A stretch of 64,000 nucleotides of DNA, from contig CAWDAQ010000002.1 of assembly GCA_963800325.1 (NCBI GenBank), positions 310,001 to 374,000 of the forward strand. Reading direction: 5' to 3'. This DNA comes from CAWDAQ01 sp963800325 (GTDB lineage: Bacteria; Actinomycetota; Actinomycetes; Actinomycetales; Dermatophilaceae). The position numbers and the translations under genes are program-made. Under the pieces are notes generated by a model. The model searched no databases. It was not told the DNA's origin and saw nothing but the letters and a program-made list of their open reading frames with translations. Numbering within the stretch: position 1 is the first letter of the stretch; each line of letters begins with the position of its first letter. Positions 57,984-64,000 of the stretch are shown one piece after another.

Positions 57984-58616
57984 CTACGGGGTGGCGGGGC
58001 GTGCGGCCGGCGGCAGCAGTGCGGGGTCGGCGTCGGGCCAGCGGGCCGGATCGGGGCCGAGGTCGACGAGGAGCTCGACCTGCTCGCGGCACCACGGGCT
58101 CACCGGGAGCCGCCCGTCGCGGACGTCGCCGACGACCTCCGCCCACGGGCGCCACGCGACCTCGTCGACCTCGTCCGGGTCCGGTGCGGCACCGGGCTCC
58201 CGGGCCACCCGGCCGACGAACACCGGGCACATCTCGTGCTCGACCACGCCGTCCATCTCGGCGCGGTAGGCGAAGTCCGGCAGGACGAGGCGCAGCAGGT
58301 CCACGTCGACGCCGAGCTCGTCCCGGGCGCGTCGCCGCACCGCGGAGGCCAGGTCCTCCCCCGGTGCCGGGTGCCCGCAGACCGAGTTGGTGACCAGCCC
58401 GGGGAACGTCGCCTTGTGGCCGGCCCGGCGGGTGAGCAGCAGGTCGCCGTCGTCGGTGAACAGGTACGCGGAGAACGCCAGGTGCAGCGGGGTGTCGGCG
58501 TGGTGGACCTCGCGCTTGGGCATCGTGCCCACCGCCTCGCCGCCGCTGTCGAGGAGCACGACCGACTCGACCCGCTCGGTGGACTCGGCGGACTCGACGG
58601 GTGCGGCTGGGTTCAC
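57984..58616 (-). CDS. idi: Isopentenyl-diphosphate delta-isomerase, type I
   Basis: 210 aa. Nudix-fold enzyme interconverting IPP and DMAPP. LHLAFSAYLFTDDGDLLLTRR, active-site Cys in LVTNSVCGHPAPGED and the Glu-rich EHEMCPVFVG block match Idi-1. GTG start with GGAGG 5 bases upstream overlaps the flavoprotein gene's stop. Last gene of the type III PKS operon, so it probably supplies the DMAPP-derived prenyl donor to the nearby UbiA. Confidence 0.94.
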   Translation of the reverse strand: MNPAAPVESAESTERVESVVLLDSGGEAVGTMPKREVHHADTPLHLAFSAYLFTDDGDLLLTRRAGHKATFPGLVTNSVCGHPAPGEDLASAVRRRARDELGVDVDLLRLVLPDFAYRAEMDGVVEHEMCPVFVGRVAREPGAAPDPDEVDEVAWRPWAEVVGDVRDGRLPVSPWCREQVELLVDLGPDPARWPDADPALLPPAARPATP

Positions 58617-59707
58617 GGTGACCTCCCGAGCTGGTGGACTGCGGCGGAGAAGACCCGCGGCAGCGCGGCGGCCGTCGGGACCACCGCCCGGCGGGCCCAC
58701 CGGGGACGGGTGCCCTCGACGAGCGCGTGGGTGAGGACACCGTACCTGCGTCCAATCCGGGCCCACTCGCCCTCATAGTTCCCGGGCCGGCCCACGTCGA
58801 GCGCGGCCACCGCGGCGGCCGCCTGCGCCAGACCCAGCGCGATCCCCTCGCCGGTGAGCGCGTCGACGTACCCGGCGGCGTCCCCGACGAGCAGTGTGCG
58901 CCCGGCGACCCGGGCGCGGGTGCGCTGGCGCAGCGGCCCGGCCCCGCGCACCGCGGAGACCGGCTCCGCCCCGGTCAGGCGGTCGGTGAGGGTCGGGAAC
59001 CCCGCGAGGAGGTCCGGGAAGGGGACGCGGGCGGCCGAGAGCACGGCGACGCCGACGGTGTCCGCGGCGACCGGGGTGACGTAGGCCTCGGCGTGCGGTG
59101 CCCAGTGCACCTCGACGTGGTCGGTCCACGGCGGGGCGGCGACGTGGCGCCGCTGGCCGTAGCGGACCGGACCGTGGGGACGCGCCTGCAGCCCGAGCCG
59201 GCGCCGGACCGTCGAGTGGAGCCCGTCCGCGGCGAGGACGTGCCGTGCGTGCACCTCGTGCCGCCGGGACCGGCCGGGCTCGTGCCCCTCGAGGGTGACC
59301 CCGTCCCCGTCCTGCCGCAGGCCGTCGACGGTGAGGCCGCGCAGGTCCGCACCGGCGCGGTTCGCCTCCTCCAGGAGCGCGGCGTGCAGCACGGTCCGGC
59401 GGACCCCGAGCCCGGTCCCGTCGCGGAAGGCGGCCTCGGCGCTGCAACCCGCGGCGAGGTACCTGATCCCGGCGAGCGGCCGACCGGCCGGGAGGACGCC
59501 GAGGGCGCGCAGGGCCGCGACCCCGCCGGGCATGACGCCCTCGCCGCACGCCTTGTCGACCGGCGCCTGCCGGGGCTCGAGCACGACGACGGTCATCCCG
59601 CTCCGGCGCGCGAGCACCGCGGCGGCGAGCCCCACCGGGCCACCGCCGACGACGGCGACGTCGGCGTGGGGCACCCGGTGCGGCCCGGCAGGCGCCGTCG
59701 GCGTCAC
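58613..59707 (-). CDS. FAD-dependent oxidoreductase (hydroxylase, SrsC-like)
   Basis: 364 aa. N-terminal Rossmann VAVVGGGPVGLAAAVLARR (FAD), DKACGEGVMPGG and the later GDAAGYVDALTGEGIALGL of the geranylgeranyl-reductase/PHBH-type flavoproteins. In Streptomyces srsABC the corresponding flavoprotein hydroxylates an alkylresorcinol ring; here the same trio (PKS, methyltransferase, flavoprotein) suggests ring hydroxylation toward a quinone. Reductase activity on a prenyl chain is the alternative. Confidence 0.85.
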   Translation of the reverse strand: MTPTAPAGPHRVPHADVAVVGGGPVGLAAAVLARRSGMTVVVLEPRQAPVDKACGEGVMPGGVAALRALGVLPAGRPLAGIRYLAAGCSAEAAFRDGTGLGVRRTVLHAALLEEANRAGADLRGLTVDGLRQDGDGVTLEGHEPGRSRRHEVHARHVLAADGLHSTVRRRLGLQARPHGPVRYGQRRHVAAPPWTDHVEVHWAPHAEAYVTPVAADTVGVAVLSAARVPFPDLLAGFPTLTDRLTGAEPVSAVRGAGPLRQRTRARVAGRTLLVGDAAGYVDALTGEGIALGLAQAAAAVAALDVGRPGNYEGEWARIGRRYGVLTHALVEGTRPRWARRAVVPTAAALPRVFSAAVHQLGRSP

Positions 59708-60228
59708 CGCGGGGCCTCGGCGAGCCGCGCGAGGGCCCGGTCCTCCGCGCGGACCCGGACGGCGAGGACGCACGCGTTCGCGGCGGTGAACACGACCGCG
59801 GTCACCCACGCGGTGTGGACCAGCGGCAGCGCCACGCCCTCGGCGACGACCGCCACGTAGTTCGGGTGCGGCAGGAGCCGGTACGGCCCCGAACGGACGC
59901 GGGGCATCCCGGGCACGACGACGACCCGGGTCGACCACTGCCGGCCCAGGGTCGCGATGCACCACCACCGCAGTCCCTGGCTGAGGAGGACCACGGCGAG
60001 CATCGGCCAGCCGAGCAGTGGCAGGAACGGGCGCGAGGCCCACGCGACCTCGACGAGCGCGCCGACGAGCAGCCCGGTGTGGAGCGCCACCATCACGGGG
60101 TAGTGCCCGCGCCCGCTCTCCACGCCGCCCCGGGCGAGGGCCCACGCCACGTGCCGGCGGGACACGACGAGCTCGACGACCCGCTCGGCGGCGACCGCGA
60201 GCACGAGGACGGTGTAGGCCACCGGCAC
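59704..60228 (-). CDS. Isoprenylcysteine carboxyl methyltransferase-like membrane protein (SrsB-like)
   Basis: 174 aa, about four helices. The ICMT core is LRWWCIATLGRQWSTRVVVVPG and SGPYRLLPHPNYVAVVAEGVALPL with the S-adenosylmethionine motif HPNY. SrsB of Streptomyces griseus is a methyltransferase of this family that O-methylates a phenolic lipid. Overlaps the flavoprotein gene (GTGA). The N-terminal helix region fits the lipid-bilayer position. Confidence 0.85.
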   Translation of the reverse strand: MPVAYTVLVLAVAAERVVELVVSRRHVAWALARGGVESGRGHYPVMVALHTGLLVGALVEVAWASRPFLPLLGWPMLAVVLLSQGLRWWCIATLGRQWSTRVVVVPGMPRVRSGPYRLLPHPNYVAVVAEGVALPLVHTAWVTAVVFTAANACVLAVRVRAEDRALARLAEAPR

Positions 60229-60231
60229 GAC

Positions 60232-61326
60232 TCAGGCCCCGCCCGCCTCGAGCAGGACCATCTCGAGGCAGAAGCCGGGACCCATCGCGAGCAGCAGCCC
60301 GGGTGTCCCCGGCTCCGGCGGGTGGTCGCGCAGGGTGTCCTGGAGGACGTGGAGCACCGACGCGGACGAGAGGTTGCCGATGCGCTCCAGGGACCGCCAG
60401 GTCACCCCGAGCGCCGACGCCGGGACCTCGAGGGCGTCGGCGAGCGCGTCGAGCACCCGAGGGCCGCCCGGGTGGGCGACGTACCACCCGATGTCGGCCC
60501 TGGTCAGCCCCTCGCCGGCGAGGAACCGGTCGACGTCCTCGCGGACGTGGGCGCGCACGAGGTCGGGCACCTCGACGCCGAGCACGATCCGCAGGCCCGT
60601 GGAGCCCACGTCCCAGCCCATGGCCCGCTCGGTCTCCGGGTAGAGCCGGCTCCGGGTCGCCCGGACCGTCGGGCCCGTGGGCCCGGACAGGACCGCGGGG
60701 ACCGACCGCTCCGCCGCCAGGGCCTCGCCGACGAGCACGACGGCCGCGGCGCCGTCCCCGAACAGGCCGCTCGCGACGAGGTTGGCCCGGGATGCGTCCT
60801 CGCGCTGCACCGTGAGGCTGCACAGCTCGACGGCGACGAGGACCGCGACGTCGCCGGGGTGGCCGAGCAGGTGGTCGTGCACCCGGGCGAGCCCGGCGGC
60901 CCCGGCGACGCAGCCCAGCCCGACGAGGGGGACCCGCTTGACGTCGTCGCGGAACCCGACGAGCGGCGCGATGCGGGCGTCGACCGAGGGGACGGCGAGG
61001 CCCGTGACCGTCGTCGAGACGACGAGGTCGACGTCCTCCGGGGTGAGGCCCGCGGCCTTCACCGCGTCGGTGACCGCGCGGGCGGCGAGGTCGACCCCGA
61101 CCCGGATGAACTCGTCGTTGGCCTCGCCGAAGTCGCGCAGCCCGGCGTAGCGCTCCAGCGGCAGGGCGAGGTGGCGGTGCCCCACGCCCGAGTTCGCGTG
61201 GATCCGCTCGAGCAGGGCGCGGTCGGTGCCGGGGGCACCGAGGACGTCGGCGAAGAGGCCGGTGACCTGGGCCTGCGGGTAGCGGTGCTCGGGCAGGACC
61301 CCCCGGACCGCGGCGATGTGGCTCAC
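60232..61326 (-). CDS. Type III polyketide synthase
   Basis: 364 aa, chalcone-synthase fold. Catalytic Cys in VGLGCVAGAAGLARVH, His in YVAHPGGPRVL and Asn in GNLSSASVLHVL. In actinobacteria this branch (SrsA type) makes alkylresorcinols or alkylpyrones from fatty acyl starters. The GTG start has TAGGCT 6 bases upstream, a leaderless promoter, and the divergent UbiA gene mirrors it. First gene of PKS-methyltransferase-flavoprotein-idi. Confidence 0.92.
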   Translation of the reverse strand: MSHIAAVRGVLPEHRYPQAQVTGLFADVLGAPGTDRALLERIHANSGVGHRHLALPLERYAGLRDFGEANDEFIRVGVDLAARAVTDAVKAAGLTPEDVDLVVSTTVTGLAVPSVDARIAPLVGFRDDVKRVPLVGLGCVAGAAGLARVHDHLLGHPGDVAVLVAVELCSLTVQREDASRANLVASGLFGDGAAAVVLVGEALAAERSVPAVLSGPTGPTVRATRSRLYPETERAMGWDVGSTGLRIVLGVEVPDLVRAHVREDVDRFLAGEGLTRADIGWYVAHPGGPRVLDALADALEVPASALGVTWRSLERIGNLSSASVLHVLQDTLRDHPPEPGTPGLLLAMGPGFCLEMVLLEAGGA

Positions 61327-61419
61327 CCCCTCAGCCTAGGCACTCCCGGTGACGGCGGCGCGGGAGCGAGTGCGCCGTGCCTGCCCGGTCTCCCCCGCGT
61401 CCGGTCGTACGCTCGAGCC
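61327..61419. promoter_or_regulatory. Divergent promoter region of PKS and UbiA
   Basis: 93 bp. TAGGCT (minus strand, 61333-61338) stands 6 bases before the PKS GTG and TACGCT (61408-61413) 6 bases before the UbiA GTG. Both fit leaderless promoters, so both sides of the pathway are probably co-regulated. Confidence 0.65.
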
Positions 61420-62229
61420 GTGCCGACGACGAGCGAGGTGGCGGTGGGCCTCGGGAGGTCGTGCCACCCGGGACCGGTGGCGGCGGTCACGGCCCTCACC
61501 GCGCTGCTCGCGGTCGCCGACGGGCTCGGCCCGGGCTCCACGGTCCTCGTCACCTCCGCGGTCGCGACGGGGCAGCTGACGATCGGATGGTCCAACGACC
61601 TGCTCGACGCCGAGCGGGACCTCCTCGTGGGGCGGGCGGACAAGCCGCTCGCCCGCGGGGAGGTCCCTCGGCAGGCGGTCGTCGCCGCGCTCGCGCTGGC
61701 GGCGGCGGGCTGTGTCGGGCTCTCGCTCGCGTGCGGGGTCGCCGCGGGCGCCGTCCACCTCGCCCTCGTCGTCGGCGCCGGGTGGGCCTACAACCTCGGG
61801 CTGAAGCGCACCGTGTGGTCGTGGGCGGCGTACGCGGTGGCGTTCGGGGCGCTCCCGGCGGTGGTCACCCTGACCCGTCCCTCCCCGCACCTGCCGGCGG
61901 CGTGGGTCGTGCTCGCCGGCGCCCTGCTCGGGGTCGGCGCCCACCTGCTCAACGCCCTGCCCGACCTGGCCGGCGACGCCGCGACCGGGGTGCAGGGCTG
62001 GCCGCAGCGGCTCGGGGCCCGCCGGGTGCGCTGGGTGGCTCCGGTCGTGCTCACGGCTGCCTCCGGGGTCGCTGCCCTCGGTGCCGGAGGCGGGGTGGTG
62101 GCGGGGGCGCTGTTCGCCGCGTGCCTTGCCCTGGCCGGGGTCGCGGTCGCCGGTCGTGGCCGGGTGCCGTTCGGTGCGGCGGTCGCGATCGCCGTCCTCG
62201 ACGCGGTCAGCCTCGTCCTCCACGGCTGA
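61420..62229 (+). CDS. UbiA-family prenyltransferase
   Basis: 269 aa, about eight helices. Two Asp-rich diphosphate-Mg motifs: GWSNDLLDAERD (residues ~52-63) and NALPDLAGDAATG (about 177-189). Would attach a prenyl chain to an aromatic ring, or form a polyprenyl lipid. Adjacent to the PKS operon with idi, so the PKS product is the likely acceptor. Its 3' end overlaps the convergent sucrose phosphorylase gene by 23 bp. Confidence 0.9.
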   Translation: MPTTSEVAVGLGRSCHPGPVAAVTALTALLAVADGLGPGSTVLVTSAVATGQLTIGWSNDLLDAERDLLVGRADKPLARGEVPRQAVVAALALAAAGCVGLSLACGVAAGAVHLALVVGAGWAYNLGLKRTVWSWAAYAVAFGALPAVVTLTRPSPHLPAAWVVLAGALLGVGAHLLNALPDLAGDAATGVQGWPQRLGARRVRWVAPVVLTAASGVAALGAGGGVVAGALFAACLALAGVAVAGRGRVPFGAAVAIAVLDAVSLVLHG

Positions 62230-63664
62230 GCGCGGGCTCCCCGGTGGCCGTGACGGTCATCGTCCGGGCGGCGACGTCGGCCTCGAGGCGGGCTCGGTGC
62301 TCGCCCGCGCTCCACTCGAGCGTGACCCGGCTCCCGTCGCCGCCGGCGACGCACGTGCCGTCGAACGCCGGGTGGCGCCCCCGCAGCCGCACGAGGTCGA
62401 GCAGCGCGGTGACGACCGGTCGCTCCAGCGCCTCGGCGACCTCGTCGGCGGTGTAGTGGTGACGGTTGATGTCGCGGCCGACGCCGGTGCGGGCGAGCAG
62501 GTCCATGTCGTTGCCCCCCGCGAGCAGTCCGACGTAGTAGACCTGCGGGACCCCGGGCGTGAACAGCTGGACGGCGCGCGCGAGCAGGTAGGAGTCCTCG
62601 TCGCGGCCGAGGGCGTCGTAGTAGGTGCAGTTGACCTGGTAGACGTCGACGTTCGAGGCGGCCCAGCCGGTCGCCTGCCGGGACCCTCCACCGGAGCGGG
62701 CGTGGATCCCCTCGACGAGCGCGTCGACCTCGGTCGGGCTGAGCAGCCCGGGCCGGCCCGAGCCGCCCTGCTCCGGTCCGACGTCGACGACCCCGATGCC
62801 GTCGTGGGTGTCGAGGACGGTGACGGCGTTGCCCGGACGCACCCGCAGCCAGTGCCGCAGCGCCCCGGCGTCGCCGGTGAACAGCGAGTGCAGCAGCAGC
62901 GGAGGCAGCGCGAAGTCGTAGACGAGGTCGACCCGCTCGGCGATCGCGACCTGGCGCTCGAAGTGGGAGTGGACCTCGACGAGGACCTGTGCGCCGCGGG
63001 CGCGGGCGGAGGCCGCGAGGTCGTCGACGAACCCGAACGTGTCCTCGGTCATGAAGGACGACGTCCCGGGCGTCTTGACGGCGTACCCCACGGCGTCGAG
63101 CCGCAGCATGGACACCCCGCCCCGCAGGAGTACCTCGACGACCCGGTCCACGTGGGCCCGGCCCGCGGGGTCGCGGACGTCGATGTCGACCTGGGAGGAG
63201 GTGAAGGTCGTCCACACGAGCCGGCGGCGCCCGCCGAGGGTCATCGGGGTGAACGGCAGGCCGGGGCGGGGCCGGTAGATCCCGACGAGCTCCTCCTCGT
63301 CGGCCCCGTCGGGGTAGACGTCGGACATCGTCAGGAACATCCCCGCGTACGGCGAGTCCGACCCGCGGGCGCGCACGTCCCGGAACTGCGCGGAGTCGGC
63401 CGAGACGTGGTTGACGATGAGGTCGGCCATGACACGGCGCGTGGCGGCGAGGGCACGCACGTCGTCCCAGGAGCCGAGCCGCGGGTCGACGGCGGTGTGG
63501 TCGACCGGGTCGAAGCCGGCGTCGGCGCCGTCGTACGGGGTGTAGAACGGCAGCACGTGCACCCCGTCGAACAGGCCGGCGAGCGGCCCGTCGAGCAGCG
63601 CGCGCAGGCCGGCGAGCGAACCGCCGAACCGGTCGGCGTAGGCAACGAGCTGGACCCCTGTCAC
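62207..63664 (-). CDS. Sucrose phosphorylase (GH13_18)
   Basis: 485 aa. Alpha-amylase-fold enzyme that splits sucrose with phosphate to glucose 1-phosphate and fructose. MADLIVNHVSADSAQF, nucleophile Asp in SMLRLDAVGYAVK, acid/base Glu in VLVEVHSHFERQ, and VTVLDTHDGIGVVD are the family blocks. GTG start at VTGVQLVAYADRFGGS. No transporter or regulator is adjacent. Confidence 0.92.
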   Translation of the reverse strand: MTGVQLVAYADRFGGSLAGLRALLDGPLAGLFDGVHVLPFYTPYDGADAGFDPVDHTAVDPRLGSWDDVRALAATRRVMADLIVNHVSADSAQFRDVRARGSDSPYAGMFLTMSDVYPDGADEEELVGIYRPRPGLPFTPMTLGGRRRLVWTTFTSSQVDIDVRDPAGRAHVDRVVEVLLRGGVSMLRLDAVGYAVKTPGTSSFMTEDTFGFVDDLAASARARGAQVLVEVHSHFERQVAIAERVDLVYDFALPPLLLHSLFTGDAGALRHWLRVRPGNAVTVLDTHDGIGVVDVGPEQGGSGRPGLLSPTEVDALVEGIHARSGGGSRQATGWAASNVDVYQVNCTYYDALGRDEDSYLLARAVQLFTPGVPQVYYVGLLAGGNDMDLLARTGVGRDINRHHYTADEVAEALERPVVTALLDLVRLRGRHPAFDGTCVAGGDGSRVTLEWSAGEHRARLEADVAARTMTVTATGEPALSRGGRG

Positions 63665-63704
63665 GCCGCAGACCCTACCGGCCGGCGTGGCCCCGGCCAC
63701 CCGG

Positions 63705-64000
63705 CTACGTCGTCGCGCGCTCGAGCGCGGCGGCGGCCGAGGCGGCGTCCCGGTCCATCGTCGACCACGGGTCGGGTTTGCGGGCCACGCGGCGGGGCAG
63801 GCTGGTGAGGGTGTACCGGTCGGGTCGGACCCGGCCGAGCTCGTCCCAGTCGATCGGGGTGGCGGCGGGTGCGCCGTCGCGGGCCCGGAGGCTGTAGGGC
63901 GCCACGGTGGTCTGGCCCCGCCCGTTCCGGCCGACGTCGAGCAGGATGCGGTCCCCGCGCTCGGAGGTGCGCTGGGCCGTGGTGTACCGCTCCGGCTCGC
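63705..64000 (-). CDS. ligD: LigD-type primase-polymerase domain, C-terminal part (cut by the window edge)
   Basis: 97 codons visible; the gene continues past 64000. LLDVGRNGRGQTTVAPYSLR and TPIDWDELGRVRPDRYT match the end of the archaeo-eukaryotic primase-polymerase domain of LigD, which fills ends in Ku-dependent end joining; ARKPDPWSTM closes it. The stop follows soon after, so this is a stand-alone polymerase protein or the C-terminal domain of a fusion. No Ku gene is in the window. Confidence 0.85.
   Translation of the reverse strand, partial: EPERYTTAQRTSERGDRILLDVGRNGRGQTTVAPYSLRARDGAPAATPIDWDELGRVRPDRYTLTSLPRRVARKPDPWSTMDRDAASAAAALERATT

Noticed and set aside
58613..62229. A carotenoid or menaquinone locus for idi, the flavoprotein and UbiA.
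   Set aside because: No phytoene synthase, desaturase or men genes nearby; the type III PKS and methyltransferase fit a phenolic-lipid pathway better.

Overview
The window is dense, roughly 75% G+C chromosomal DNA with short intergenic gaps and many ATGA/GTGA/TGATG stop-start overlaps. It encodes phosphatidylinositol-mannoside genes (pgsA, a PatA-like acyltransferase, pimA), PPOX/F420-type enzymes and a Pup-era actinobacterial gene order, so the source is a high-G+C actinobacterium. I cannot fix the genus. There is no IS element, prophage, CRISPR array or integrase.

Layout. 0-10 kb: yajC-secD-secF, ruvC-ruvA-ruvB behind a palindromic SOS box, yebC, pdxT, kynU on the opposite strand, and pdxS. 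10-16.8 kb: thrS-GNAT-HIT-pgsA-patA-pimA-membrane protein, the order also known from mycobacteria. 17-24 kb: a fatty-acyl module (MaoC hydratase, FabG4-like reductase, thiolase) divergent from a TetR regulator and an acyl-CoA oxidase/dehydrogenase, with a perfect inverted-repeat operator between them. 24-28 kb: VOC and MOSC proteins, an RpiR regulator, tRNA-Val(CAC), a PGPGW membrane protein and pabC/pabB.

28-58 kb is the most distinctive part. It holds a stress/low-energy gene set: four universal stress proteins, pyruvate phosphate dikinase with an acetate CoA-transferase, Hsp20, a glycosyltransferase, a HAD-like/GH65 protein, alcohol dehydrogenase, acetyl-CoA synthetase with pyruvate dehydrogenase E1-E2 and an acyl carrier protein, class I aldolase, a flavodoxin and several tiny proteins. 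Twelve copies of a palindrome close to GGGACCTNNGNCCC lie in front of these genes. In seven gene starts the site ends exactly 36-37 bases before the start codon. The motif resembles the DosR/DevR box of mycobacteria, so I read the region as a dormancy/hypoxia-type regulon. It also contains a DevS-like sensor that lacks its ATPase domain, and a large LuxR-type ATPase regulator whose gene meets it tail to tail in a shared CTAG.

58-64 kb: isopentenyl-diphosphate isomerase, a flavoprotein, an isoprenylcysteine-methyltransferase-like protein and a type III polyketide synthase form one operon divergent from a UbiA prenyltransferase, which suggests a prenylated phenolic lipid or quinone. Sucrose phosphorylase and the end of a LigD polymerase domain follow.

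Two repeat classes cut across the window: six copies of a 43-bp intergenic palindrome (two as 61-bp-period pairs), and tandem arrays with a 12-bp unit inside or beside at least five genes. Many other line-of-sight reading frames on the opposite strands are G+C-driven shadows and are not listed.
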